The notes under the pieces are model-generated. The model had not been told where the DNA came from, ran no database searches, and worked only from the letters and a program-made list of their open reading frames with translations. The translations under genes were made by a program, and so were the position numbers. 64,000 nucleotides of DNA. Source: Lineus longissimus. Taxonomy: Eukaryota > Nemertea > Pilidiophora > Heteronemertea > Lineidae. Below are positions 25,701 through 38,167 of this stretch, in pieces (the stretch's first letter is position 1; each line of letters begins with the position of its first letter). The stretch is from contig NC_088319.1 of NCBI RefSeq assembly GCF_910592395.1, forward strand, positions 744,001 through 808,000. Direction: 5' to 3'.

Positions 25701-28700
25701 ATAATGACAAGGCGCTGGTACTCATCCCATTATTTTCAAATTCCTCACAACTTGTTCAAGAGACCCGACACGCCGTCAAAGAAAACGAGATTTTAAGTCA
25801 CGTGATTGTCATGTGACCTTAGCTGGGTTGAGCAGCTTTCACTAGAGTTTTTCCTCGCTGATTCACAGAAGAAAGTTGTTTTTTCGCTGTTCTTTGCTGA
25901 ATCCATCATCATCATCATCATCGTCATCGTCATCATCCGGGTCACAGCAGCATCATCTTCAAGAATGGCGTACATCTTCCACGCTCCTGAAATATCAGTG
26001 TAACGTGCTTTCAAAACAGACCAAGCATTAGTTGTACGTCTTATTGTTTTTGCAAATCCTTTTCAACATAGATATTATTATTTGCTAAGTAAACTCGTCT
26101 AAAGAAAGGGCCTGGCGAGTTATGTTTGGCCGCGTGGCAGGGCCTAGCGACTGCCGGACCGCCACGCTCCGTCTAGCTTACGTCACAACACGCCTAAGCT
26201 TGTTGTTCTTCCCGACGCTTGGGCCTACAAAATATTTGTTCTCGAAACAAAGCATAACGCGCGTAAGGTATCAACGCCAGGCCTATAATTATGTAAATTT
26301 TCTTCTATATATCTCGGAGTGGTGCCAAATTGAGGGAACGCGTCGTTTTGGTTGGCACGAGCTGGGCAACGCTGGCATTCCGATGGGGTTGCGGGAATGT
26401 TTTGCCCTGTGAAGGATAGGTCGGTTGAGGTGTGGGAACTGGGTCACAGGCCTATCAAATATCTGGTGTATTTAGCGCAAGATAACCCCGAGATTGAAAA
26501 ATATACTTCGGTGTTTTGATACATACGGTGAAAGTTGCTGATGACTGACCCAAAGAATGGTTCGCGGAATGATAGTAGGCAGCAACTCTTGAGAAGCGTT
26601 ATCAACGACGAAGTGTGTAGATGTATTTGGTAAACGACATCTTAAACCAATTTCACGATTTTTCGTTCAGATTACATGTAACAGAAGATGACTTACAAAT
26701 TTCGCTTAAATGACTGAGCGCCGGGCTTGATGACGCGGACCATGGCGTAGTCCGTAGTATTACGAAACCTGTCTATTGAAGTAACAGGTTGTAGTAGAAA
26801 AATGTAGACTGGTTTCCGTTTTTGCCGTTTCAATGGCGCGCGAGTGCAGCGTCAAAGACGGGAACTATTTTCCCACCAACTGAACAGAAAGTAATTTAGC
26901 TCAGCTGGACATTTCGTCTTATTTATGACAATAAAATGCACGCAAAACGTTGGCTGTTATCAGTATTTGAATCAATTTCAATATACTTAACAACTGAGAC
27001 TAGACTTAAAACTGTACTAAAACGCATTGGTAAAATCCATCAAGGGAATATCATTAATGGCTTCCGAGAAATCTCGTCCCGTCACTGATATATACTCCAC
27101 ACCGGACCTACCAAATGTTGGGCGAGCCCTTAGCAACGGTCTCCGCGGCGAGAAGCGTGTGAAATGGAGTGCGGGGAGTAGGTGGAGGGGTTCGGAGTAT
27201 CTCGGACAGGAACTCTCCAACACGGTCCTTGCTTTTAACAAAGCAAATGAGTCTTCGCCTGACAATGCGAAGGATCCTTGATCAATATGCTCACGGTCAT
27301 CAAGTCACCCAATGTATTCCTGATGTAGCACTGATCCTCTCATTTTCGGGCCCCCAAAGTACTCTGTATAAAGGGTGACTGAGGTTCGGGAACATTAGCC
27401 TTTGTGACCGTGGTCTGCTTAACATATGCCACGTTCTGTAGGAGGAAACCGGAACTCCTGGGGGAGATATCAGGGCGGCTAGACCTTCCGTGAAAAGTGC
27501 CTGGCCGGTTGAAGTGGACCCGGGTGTTGTGAGAGGTGACAGATTTCTTGGAAATGTCTTTCAACATAAAGCTATCATCGACATCATTGACATCCTTTGG
27601 AGAGAAGTATTTCCGAACTAAATACGATACGGAAGACGCAAAACTACCCCAAAACCGCATGACGACGGGCAATGTCCCAAAATCGTGGGAACTGGACGCA
27701 ATTCTACGATCTCACTTCACTCCCACTTCTATCAACTACTTGCAAGAGGTTTTATTTGTCGCCTTCACCCCCACTTCTAACGAATGGTTCGGACAACTTC
27801 ACAAAATGCGTCAGTCCTTTCGCTTTAACACTTGAGCTAATTTAACGTACTTTCATCTCTCTGCAGGGTTCAAGACATTCCAAGATGGAAAAGGCAGACA
27901 TCCTTGAAATGACTGTCAAGCATTTACGACAGATTCAAAGACATCAATTTGCAGGTAAATATCATTTCTATTCCATAAAACCACGAGGGCCCATACTCAT
28001 ATACACGATTTACTCAGAGTTTTACGCCTAATGCTTCGATCTCAGTGTTATTGTACGCCACGCTGCCCCCTAACAAAGTTATAGTCGTGAAACGCTCTCG
28101 AAGTCGAGTATTTTGGTCTGGACCTCTTATTGTCTCGTAACTAAAGTGTAAAAGAAATTATACTCTGGCAGGAAAGCATATATCCGGAAACTACGAATTG
28201 TCATTCAAGGGTTAACACGGGCTTTTGTCGATATATCGTTGCTACCCAGGGACGATAGCGCGATCTCGCTATCACATATGCTAATTACAAAACAATGGTG
28301 ACCAATTAACAGAAACAATAGAATGATTTAATTGCTTTCATTGTTAGAGACTAATTCAGTAGCCGCGGGGTACCGCCCCTTCGGCGATTGTCCGGTGTGA
28401 ATAAAAATAGTCTTGGCAGTGTCCCTTGGCAAAGCATCCGTTAATTTACATCTATCCCCAAGTTTTCATCTACATATAAGGTCATTGGTCTTGATAACCA
28501 TGCATCTTTCGTCATATAGGTATCTTTTTTCAGGGTGTGACCCAACCCTATCGTAAAGCAGGCCGCCTTTCTGAGCTGTGCACGGGCCGCTCTTGATAAG
28601 ATGTCTCTCCCTGTCATTTCTTTTTAAGGGTTATCAAAGGGTCAACCAACATTTCGATATCTTCGATAGTAACATCAAAATTACACATACACGTTCGGAC

Positions 28701-31700
28701 GAAATCTTTCGGTAACAAAGCCTATTGTTGTCTGGACGAGGCAAAGGTCCGGGTCCTTGATTAGGCACTGAGATATCTCGTGACTCAGAGGCCCTATGGA
28801 GTTATCATAAGCACGCGCGTCCCACACCTTTGTCGTGAGAACACAGGCCTAGCCCTAAATACGTGTCCTGGCAAATTGACCCGTACGTCTCCCGGCGGTT
28901 GATAAGAGCTCGGTGACGATATTTCATGCCTGTGGCGTGTGGTCCAAAGGCCTTGTGAAATATCTCGCCCAGTTACAAGATTCGCAACCACCTGTTACTG
29001 AGAGAGGCCTAGTTGAATGAAGTTAGATAAGTGCCTAGTGACAGGCGAGATGAGGTCTGTCCCACGGCCCCGTGACTCCATACTTGGCGGCAATTTTTAT
29101 CCTCTGGCATTCGGAAGTATGGCAGCTGATTGACTTTCTTTCACCAGACACATTTATTGTCAAACGGAACTCGACCAATGTCCACAGTAGGTAGGTTCCG
29201 CAACCCCACGAACGACGAAACAGTACGATCTATGAAGGACTGTCGTGTCATCAATTCTTGTTGATTTATGTGATACTTATAAATCATTTTCTACACGTAG
29301 GCCATACGCAGGGGAATCCTAGAAAGGTATAAACAAGCGTCATCATCGTTAAAGTATTTTACAAACTTCGCCCTTCCTTGTTCACTCGTAGCTCTTCGTA
29401 AGGATTGCGGAACCGGGCTACAGTACCAATGAACAACTCATCCATTCGAGTCAATTAATTGCACCGTTGTTGGTATGAACACGGCTGTTGTCATCGCGTA
29501 AATCGCGGCATAGATCGCAATGATGTGGAGCTAGGCATCAAGCCAGTGACCTCAAGCAGGAGAAATGCATCTAAATCTACATCTTAATATACAACAGCTG
29601 GTCATGGAACGCCCGTGATTTTAAGCAGTCCGGTTTCGGTTGTTAACCGTAGGCCCGAATGTCGCCAGTGGTTGGTTGGCAAGCCCCCAGTGATGACACG
29701 AACCAGCCGCAGAATCTAGGCCTCGATAAGTCCACTCAGGCCTACTTCGCCAGTCAAACATACAGTAAAGACACGCGACTAAGTTATCTGTCGGCTGCTG
29801 ACAAGTCTGAACGTGGCCATCTATCAAAGACACCTACACTTTAAATCATATTATCGAGAACGAGAGTAGGCCTAGATCAAATGGGAGGGCCTCAGAAGTG
29901 GGCCTACTTAGCTACGAAAACAGAGCGTTTCTCGTGGGAACGGAATTGAGTTCGTCAGTTAAGCATTTGTCAACCGTTAGGGAGATGTTTGCTGCTTCAA
30001 ATATGACAACAGCACAAATGCCAGTCACTTAATTTCAACTTTAAATTCAAATAGGCGGCTATCGTTTTTTATTTTTTTCGGCTTTTATTTGTTTAAACTT
30101 TAGTGTACATGGATGAAGTACAATGTTCAATGATGTCCGGAGAAAGGCGTGTTCCTTTTGACTACTTCATACTGGATACTATCCAACAGTACCATGCATA
30201 GATTTAGATTCAAAATGCCATCCTCTACAATATCAAATAACAAAACTGGCCCCGGTGCCAACAAAACTTGAATTCGACGAAACTAAAGACATGAAGACAC
30301 TAAACTCGCTTTCACAATGCGCCACGCGAACTCACAGAAAACGCCAGTATTTATACTTTTTACTTTGGTTAATCAGTTTATTAATTGATAACCCAGGGGG
30401 ATAAAGGTATATGGTTGCCGGGTCGCGTCGACCTTGTCAAATTCAAGACTTACAACAAACTGCCTTTACAAATGCATTTGGATCGGAGTTCATTACATCT
30501 CTACCCCGTCCCTTTAAACAAAATCATGCAAATAGGTGTAACTTCGAGTGTATAAGCGATACAGTTATCTTCCTGCAAACGAGGTTGACTCATGGTCGCG
30601 CAGGCGCACACTCCTGGACAATACGAGTCAGACATATACATCGGCGGACCCGCGTCCGTGCTCCTGCAAACAGTGGGGCACCTCAATGAGGATTTAGATG
30701 GAATTACACGAAGAAGCCAGTCGGCAATTATAGAGCAACGATGGCGAATGATAACAAAACGTCGGCACACGTCTGATTATCAGAAGCCTGCTAAAATAGC
30801 CTCGGCGTGTGGAGGTATTTGAGGGTATTTGTGGCGAGCACACGCTGTTGGCCTCAGTAACCATGCTAAGACCAGGGAAGAGTGGGTCTGAACCAGCTGC
30901 CCTAACGTAAATAGCGCTGCAGACGTCCCGAGAAAGGGTTTCTTAACACTAGGGTTCCTCAGGGAACCGTATTTGGCCTGTTGCCGTGAAAGGCATTTGG
31001 ATTTGTTGCCCTCTCGTGTTACTGAAGGAGCGAAATCTCTTGGAGGAGGGCCATGGTTTAGGGTAACAGCTCAAAAGGCAGATGCGTCCGCTGCCGAAAT
31101 CGAAAATAGGTATAAAATCGTTACTCCTTTCACGAGCGCTTTGGCTGAAGAAACCACAGAAGGTAGCGCTTTATGGCACGGGTCACCATCAGCCACTTTG
31201 GTGGTGCCAAAGAACTACACAAAACATCAAACTAAATGAATCAAGGCTGTCAGTGGCTTTTAACTCAAATTCTTATTGATGGTACACTAACTTACCATTA
31301 ACCTGTTGCAACTAAAATGAAGGATGCCAAACTTGAAATGACAATTGTATCATTATCTTGGAGAAAGATCAGCTTGGAGAGATCCTCACATAAGATCTTA
31401 TCTCTTGTCTGATGGCCGAAGAAACGTAGAGACAACTTGCATCCAGACTCAAAATGGTTGCATTGGCCCCATCCCCTACAACGTAAATTGTTGCATTTAT
31501 AGTTAGGTCTAAATTAGGTCTAAATTGGGCATAATTGGCTGCAAGGTAGAATGAACATGTTTCCAGTGTTAAATTGCTCCAGAACCGTGACTAGTTCAAG
31601 AAATGACAATGGCAGGACAGACAATTTAACGGTTTAATCTAAAGCAATTAAGGTAAATTGAGGAAGAAGTTTTACAGCAGGAAAACCTGTGTGGTGAAGT

Positions 31701-34700
31701 TTTTTGTAAGTCTTTCGGAAATGTCGCGGCAGAATACGCGATGATGAACAGCCTGAACTCGATCGAGGGCACGACATGGTACGTCTTGACTGCTCCTCAG
31801 TGATATTGGAAAATGGTCATGGGCGTGTCCTGCAATTCCTGTTTTAAGCCATAGGCCTAAGTTTGCCAGACCTGGACTTCCAGAAATAACCATCACGGCT
31901 ATTGAGTAAATAAATCATAAGTTTGGGGATCAGTCCACTGCGACCACGTGGTATTTGTCCCTAATTGAATTGATACAGAAAATATGCCAATTCATAGCAT
32001 ATTTCATGAGAAAATATTATTTTTCCACCTGAGCTTGATACACACAAAGAAAGGAATGCAACTCGACCCGCCTCACGGCGTAACGCGTAAGAAGGAAAAC
32101 AACGTGAATTACCGCGTTTGGAAGAATGATTTGGGCAATATGTGGAGGTATTTGACCCGCGGGGATTGAAATATGCTCCCTAGCGTCGAAGTGGTGTCAG
32201 CAATTCATATTTCTATATGGTTTCTTAAGTATGGTCACAGAGCGGGACTCCAGTACAGTTCAAATTGCCGCTGAGCAACATCGACCAAAATAGAAGGCGT
32301 GATCACAGGTCGGAAAACCCCGTTGAAATCTGCACCTGGCCGTCAATGCGGAAGATCAACCTTGTGTGTTTTTTCTCTCTGAAATCGTGACCTGTTCACA
32401 GCTGTAGAACTGTTCAGACAAAGGACTTCCCTGTGCAAGTTAGTCATATAACAACCTGTTATCATTTTCTAAACGGTCAGGAAGTCAAAGGATACAGAGG
32501 TCCGGTACTTTTTTTGGACATTGTTAAAAATCGTGGCTTCAGGCTTTCGGAAGCGCAAATGACTTCATCAGTCAGGTCATGTTTTAGTCAATGTGATGCG
32601 GAAAGGCAGTTTTCCGCTCCAGAAAAACCAACCATCGTTTGACCTGTCATAAGACACCCAAGGTCAGATAGCCATTCCACTTTTCTCTGTTTGAGCAAAG
32701 ATTATATCAGTAATGGATAACTCTCTCACAGTTCAGTATTGTAGGGGGAAGGGGGAAGGGGGAAGGGGGCGGGGGTGGGGGTGAAACCAGTGACTTAAAT
32801 ATCATATGTTCACCAGCTCACAACATTAAGACATCTCTTCTTTCGATGTCGTCTTTATTGACCAACGGTCTCAGATTGGCGAAAACTCAATATAGATATT
32901 CTTACAAACAAATGCGAATTGCATTTCTGGAGAAACAAGTGTTTGTCCTCCATTGTCGTTCACTTCCTACATGCGTTGTCTCAAATATCCCCCATACGTT
33001 CATGCCCCGACCTCCCATTGACTCTGTCTACCCATTCATGACATGATGGCGGTCGAACATGCCCAAGATGTCCGAAAGAAGACACCTCGTTTACTTAGAC
33101 AGTAACATCTCACCATATCTACTTGCACTCATATGAGCTTTCCAACACTGCTTCATTCTCTCTAACCACTCTTCCAACCAAATCGACCAAGGTTGAGCGG
33201 AATAAAACTATGTTGTTATATTCTGGTGTACTCCTACGTCGTTTCCTCGAGGATCATTCCCGTTAGAATGTGTTCGAGAAGGACCCCAGTCACTTGCAGA
33301 TCCCCAAACAGTGGCAACAAAATGCGCGTGGAATGCGTGTGACCAATCCCAACTCCGCTGATCCCCTGCGAGAAGTGATACAATACCGTAGTGCCACACA
33401 CAAAGTCTTCGAGAAAAAAACTAAACGCAAAATCATCACACTCCTGACAATAGACTCAAGGAGTTAGAAAAATCCCCAAACGATGCGACAATGGAAAACA
33501 TGAACTTAATACGGACCACTCCTACTATTGTATTTTATTACAATCTACATCCATTTTTGCAAACTCTTTGTCACAATTATGATAATCTCATTTAACAAAA
33601 GTTTTTAAAGTCCTCCGGGTATTGATGCTGATTCTTTTGCAAATAAGAGGTAACTGTTTCTTCCGGTACAAGGAAGCAATTGAAATTCCTGGAATCGTTT
33701 TTATGTAGATGACAATCGTGACTGGTAAACTGAAAGAACTCGGATTGGGATTTAGTTAAGCACCAGAATCTGAATGATGAAAGTTCATCTGAGATTCATC
33801 GTATTTGCAAAGCTGTGTGCTGTATCATTTGACACCTAACAGCCCCAAGATATAAGGCAGAACGACTAGAAGTAAAAAAAGGGATTCATCAGAAGGTCAT
33901 CTAAACGTACCAAACATTATTCTCTTTTTCGGTTTAGATTGTTACAATTTTCAGTTTAGATTTCCAAAGTTCTCCAAAGTTCTCGTCAGATCATCCGGCA
34001 GCTGACCTCACTCACAAGACCTAAGAGTACCTGGGAACGAGGTTCATCTAGAACTTCGATCTTTGGTCATCATCTGACTTGTACTTATGTTTCGTTTCTT
34101 TTCTCGTTTCAGCTGCAGCCTCGTCCGACCCTTCTGTCCTCAACAAGTACCAGATGGGATTCAACGAATGCGCAAACGAGGTCATCCGATACCTTAGCTC
34201 CATAGAGGGAGCCGACGTCGAAGTCAGAGCGAGGCTCCTTGGTCATTTAGCCAACTGCATCACGGGAGTCGCAAATGCTAGTACGGCTGCGCAGAACGCT
34301 GTCGCCATGGTTACGCAACAACCACCTGTTCAGAACAATCCTCACATGAGGCCAGCGCCACTGAAAGTCATGAATCAAAACTCTGGGAACATTCCTCTGG
34401 CGCCGAAAATGCCAATCTCGCCGCAGACGACGGAAATAAATAACAATACGATTTCGTCAGTACATACGTCCCCAATTGTGTCACAGCCTGCCCCGGTCCC
34501 AAATATGAACTCAAACAGGAATTTAGTTCCCTCACCTCCAACGCCGAGAGTTCAAATCATGCCCAGCAAACTGCCATCCGGAGAACTTGCCTTCGTCATC
34601 CCCGGGAACATTCTACAGCAGGGGCAGATGCCCAGTTACGTCATCCCTGTTTACACTGGCAATATGAACCAAAATGTGACGTCAGTGTCTTCACCACCTT

Positions 34701-34990
34701 CATCAACAATGTCAACAGCCTCAGTTTCACCACGCCATTCCTCACCAATGCAATCCGGGTCACCCACCTCGTCATCAATGTCTGGCCAATCACCTGCCGC
34801 AACGTCATCCTTCTCGGGGTCACCCGGGTCAGATCATACAGTGTCGCCCTCTACAAGTTCATTTTCGCCATCCACGCCCGTGACAAGTCGTAATAAGCAA
34901 CTTGAAGAGAGTCCCATGCACCATCAGCTACTGCATCTGAACAATAATCCTTTGAACATTAAAGAGGAGGATGTGTGGCGGCCTTGGTAG
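22684..34990 (+). CDS. HES1: HES1/Hairy-type bHLH-Orange transcriptional repressor, four exons
   Basis: The coding sequence joins 22684-22761, 25285-25389, 27867-27954 and 34113-34990 and gives 382 residues. Family knowledge: HES proteins are nuclear DNA-binding repressors, classic Notch targets, that recruit Groucho/TLE through a C-terminal WRPW. Seen here: a basic region starting [15 protein letters not shown] at residues 27-41, with the family-specific proline at 30; helix 1 at about 41-56; helix 2 containing [12 protein letters not shown]; an Orange domain at about 98-140 containing [13 protein letters not shown] and RLLGHLANC; a Ser/Pro/Thr-rich linker at about 150-365; and a terminal WRPW (379-382) directly before TAG. 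All three introns are GT-AG with phases 0, 0 and 1, in the positions usual for HES1/hairy genes. The N-terminus (26 residues) is short for the family. The loop between the helices is about three residues longer than in HES1. HES4 or another HES paralogue name is possible; the family assignment is secure. Confidence 0.96.
22762..25284 (+). other. HES intron 1
   Basis: A 2.5 kb GT-AG intron between the N-terminal exon and the bHLH exon. I see no exon, RNA gene or recognisable mobile element inside it. It is AT-rich with several GGCCTA words. The open frames at 24109-24378 and 24876-25300 show no family features and are probably chance. Confidence 0.85.
25285..25389 (+). CDS. HES1: HES gene exon 2 (basic region and helix 1)
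   Basis: The acceptor is a pyrimidine tract ending TTTCCAG and the donor is ATG|GTAAGA. The exon is 35 codons, starting [15 protein letters not shown] and continuing through helix 1 ([16 protein letters not shown]). It ends with AGM, three residues that the usual HES loop lacks. Both boundaries are phase 0. Confidence 0.96.
25390..27866 (+). other. HES intron 2
   Basis: A 2.5 kb GT-AG intron that splits the bHLH loop. It carries an ATC-type triplet microsatellite at 25904-25937. No second gene is recognisable. The frames at 27017-27281 are open on both strands but resemble nothing I know. Confidence 0.85.
25904..25937 (+). repeat. CAT/CGT triplet microsatellite in HES intron 2
   Basis: A run of CATCATCATCATCAT interrupted by CGT triplets. 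Confidence 0.9.
27867..27954 (+). CDS. HES1: HES gene exon 3 (loop end and helix 2)
   Basis: The acceptor is CTCTCTGCAG and the donor is GCAG|GTAAAT. The 88 bases encode [20 protein letters not shown] and continue RQIQRHQFA. This is the near-invariant second helix of Hairy/HES proteins. The exon ends in phase 1. Confidence 0.97.
27955..34112 (+). other. HES intron 3
   Basis: A 6.2 kb phase 1 GT-AG intron between helix 2 and the Orange domain exon, the longest of the gene. It contains a G-rich tandem repeat (32744-32783) but no exon or transposon that I can recognise. Longer frames such as 30411-30822 are open on both strands and have no motifs. Confidence 0.85.
32744..32783 (+). repeat. G-rich tandem repeat (GGGGGAA and GGGGGY units) in HES intron 3
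   Basis: Three GGGGGAA units followed by GGGGGC, GGGGGT and GGGGGTG. Six G-runs of five in 40 bases, so G-quadruplex potential is high. Confidence 0.9.
34113..34990 (+). CDS. HES1: HES gene exon 4 (Orange domain, Ser/Pro-rich tail, WRPW)
   Basis: The acceptor is TCTCGTTTCAG; the first two bases complete an Ala codon split after exon 3. The Orange domain follows at once ([20 protein letters not shown], then [11 protein letters not shown]). A long low-complexity linker follows, rich in Gln, Asn, Pro, Ser and Thr, with repeated SSP/SPT words. It ends EEDVWRPW and TAG at 34988-34990. The WRPW at the very C-terminus, followed by a stop, confirms the frame over the whole exon. Confidence 0.97.
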
Positions 34991-37266
34991 GAATCGAACT
35001 CTTCACATACCCTCCGTCTTTCTGGTGCTAATAGAATAGTGTTGCTTACTTTGTAAAAAGACTTCATATTTCGGTTCTGTGTTTTGAATGTACGCATTGT
35101 GAACCCCTTCTAGGGGAGGCTAGTTTTCGTCAAAGAGATGGTCTCGGTATTTCTCTAGCATCTGAGAAAACTGACTTCGGTATTGACAAACGGTCGACTA
35201 TAGCTATTTCTAAAAACGTGTAGATGGCCGCTTTCTGGTCGTGCATGAAACTGTGGTTGAAATTATTTTCGATAATTAGACAGTGGATGTTGACAGTATG
35301 TTATTGTTGTCAATTGATAGAGACTGCACGGGATAAGATTCTGAGATCACTTATGAGATGGAAGTCAAATGCTCTATTTCCCACGATATCAAAAACTAAC
35401 AACTATCATTGCAATCACAATCGTCAATTTTAGCGTTTATGATGAGCCACTTTTATAATTTTTTTTGCTTCAATATTTCAATCGTGTACATTTCTATTTG
35501 TAAGGTGTCTTTCCATTACTCGTACGTCGAGAATACGAATTGTACTGACTGACCCTGCACTCGGATAGGAAACATTTGAACCGAATGTCCAGGATAAAAA
35601 TTACTTATAATATTGAGCTATGGGTATCATCGTAACAATATCCTTGCCTAAATGCGAGCAGAGAACAAAAAACAAATAGTTAAGCTCATTTCGAGAACAA
35701 TGTTCTTAGGTTAAGCACTTTGTTCAGACACAATCTCTATTTTCGTGTTATCTGGTTGTATATGAAAAATATATGCAAATATTGTATGTTATGTAGTGCG
35801 TTTTCACTTAAGTAGACCAAAGGATGTGTGCATTTTGTCGTCATTATTCACATGTTATTGGGTCTACTTGGGAGGAACAGAACTTCAACTGTGTCTCATC
35901 TGAAATTGAAACGAAATTTCTGTACATTATGTGTGTTTGCGAATGTGTTTTTTTGTTCTAGTTGGACTGGAATAGAAATCCCAATGTCTTTCAAGGTGCA
36001 ATCTTAAATATTGTAGCCTCCTCCAGGCCTGCGGCCGAAGTACTTAAAAATATAATGTAAGTTCCATCCTGAAGTTGACCACAATACTGTAATGCATTTT
36101 CTGTATAGATGTATATGAAATGCACTGCAACGCTTGTGTAAAATTGCATGGAACGGAAATAGTGATGGATAGAATTAGCGTAGGTTTAGTTTTAGGCCTT
36201 ATGCCTCTAGTAATCAGGGGTTACTTCGTGCATTCTTGGTGGACATGTTTTCAAAATGCTGTCCTCAACAATTTTGATTCTTTTCTCTTTAATATTCCTG
36301 TCATAAAGCAACATTACAATACATTTCGGAGAATTACTCTAGCTTCACTGATCTAAGACCGTTTCTAAATTTTCAGGAAACAGGAGATATTAAGCACATG
36401 GTCGTACAATGCCATTCAAACTGTCCGATTGACTAACGGTGGGTTGGCAAACACTTGTTCCCTAGTGACCATGACCTCTTGTTGCGGCTTGGCTGTACTA
36501 ATAGTAATTGACTGAAATGGTCTTAGATGGTTGAAACTAGAGAACGATGCAAGAAACGAGGCACTACAATCACTTTTTTCAGTGTCGAATGCAGAATGCA
36601 TTAGTTACACTGTAAACGGGGCGCCCTAAGTTGTCTCGTCGAGCAATCCGTATCCACGACCATTAGTTTCACGGCCATGCAGGAGCCAATACATTTTTAA
36701 CGACAGCAACAAGACAAGGCGCTCAATTTCAAAGTGTTTGTTCCTTCATACCCAGTAAACAACATGTCATTATTCCAAGGAAATGTTGCAATAGAGATTT
36801 TGTAGGATTTAGGGTGGGGAATGTGCACCTCATAATGGACAGGCCTGAATCTCTGCGTCCGAAATGCCTACTGAATCGCATGAAAAAATGCAAAAAAATG
36901 GATATTCTTAACTTTTCTTTTTAAGTGTTCACCATGGATCCTGTCGACCCGCTTATACTAAAACCTTCTTCCTGTACAGTCCTTTTTCAAAACGTTGTTT
37001 GTGATTGGACGTGGTTGAGGTGGTGTAAGTGTAGTGTATGTGTAGTGTATATTGAATGACTCAATGCAAACCTGATGCCGTTTGTGTCTTAATGAAAATG
37101 TGATGGATGTATGACTGTGTGAGTGAGCAAGGGTAATAGCATATCTTTAATTCAAAGCTGCGGCAAACTACTTAAAAGGTGTAAATACGTACTGTTGGTC
37201 AGATATCTCGCCAGTTTAGTCTTTCAGTAGTGTTTATATTGTAAATAGAATCGCAAATGAAATAAA
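34991..37266 (+). other. Probable HES 3' untranslated and downstream region
   Basis: AT-rich sequence after the WRPW stop. I found no plus-strand AATAAA before 37261-37266, so the 3' UTR could be up to about 2.3 kb, unless a variant signal is used earlier. A TGTAAATA word close to the end fits the Pumilio consensus. No coding sequence is supported here. Confidence 0.4.
37261..37266 (+). terminator. Candidate polyadenylation signal (AATAAA) for HES
   Basis: The first canonical AATAAA seen on the plus strand downstream of the HES stop, followed by a T-rich stretch. Assignment to HES is by position only. Confidence 0.35.
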
Positions 37267-38127
37267 AATTGTTATTAGTTAATTTGGCTTTTTTGTGATG
37301 ATTATGGCAACTGTTCGACCCAAGGCACTGGACTGATTCATTGCCCTTTAGCAAGATACATAACCGCGCTGCTGACTCTCTCAACACAGGAGTACAACGG
37401 GAAGAATCAAGTGGTGTAAGTCGTTCCGCAAATCCTTGCGTTGCCTCAAAATATTCAAGAGACGCTGGATGATACATGTGAAGCACTGACAGCGCTAATT
37501 GTGTCAGATTATGAATCCGCCCCATAGCCTATGGTTAACATTGCTGTCTACCACGCAATTGGTGGAGAATCAAGAATTGTATTTCTGGATGAACCGGCGT
37601 GCCTCTAAGGAACTGAAATTCCCGGCTTTTTGGATTTTATATGATTTTCATAACGTTACGGAAATCACCATGGCCAAGTCGGCCTGAGATTCATTTCTGG
37701 TCCTAAATTAGGTCGATAAGTCAGTAAACTATAATCAAGTTCGATCTTGCTCTTCACTAATCAATCGAATGACAATCGATCTTGCTCTTGAGAGCTGGCC
37801 AGACATCGTCCGATGTTTCGTCTGGGTCATAGGAAGTGTGACCACTCCTCGTCGAGATTTCTTCTGACATTATCGAGTGGGGATATTGATTGAGGTTTCA
37901 CAAGCCCTACAAGAGCTACGGGCGACGAAGTATAATCATCATGGGTTCATGGCAGACATGTTAAAGAACTTTCCGCGATTCATCGTACAGAAAAGCGAAT
38001 TTCGTACGAGCAATATAATGCCCTGCTCGCGCCTCTGTCAGTATCAAAGTAATTGACGGATGATCGAGTCATACCTATATGCGAGTTTCTGAATGGAACC
38101 CTTTTGCGGCATTATTGTCCAATTGTT

Positions 38128-38167
38128 CATTTTCACCCCCCCCCCCCCCCCCCCCCCCATGAAAATG
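38128..38167. repeat. 23-base C homopolymer inside a short palindrome
   Basis: C at 38136-38158, flanked by CATTTTCA (38128-38135) and TGAAAATG (38160-38167), which are reverse complements. Confidence 0.9.

Noticed and set aside
25793-26014. Methionine-rich minus-strand frame
   Set aside because: It is a translation of the CAT/CGT microsatellite in HES intron 2.
34641-34823. Minus-strand frame within HES exon 4
   Set aside because: Antisense shadow of the Ser/Pro-rich HES linker.
37300-37400. Possible SINE remnant (CTTGCTAAAGGGCAATG on the minus strand)
   Set aside because: Only a resemblance to a common retroposon motif; no ends, target duplication or second copy in the window.
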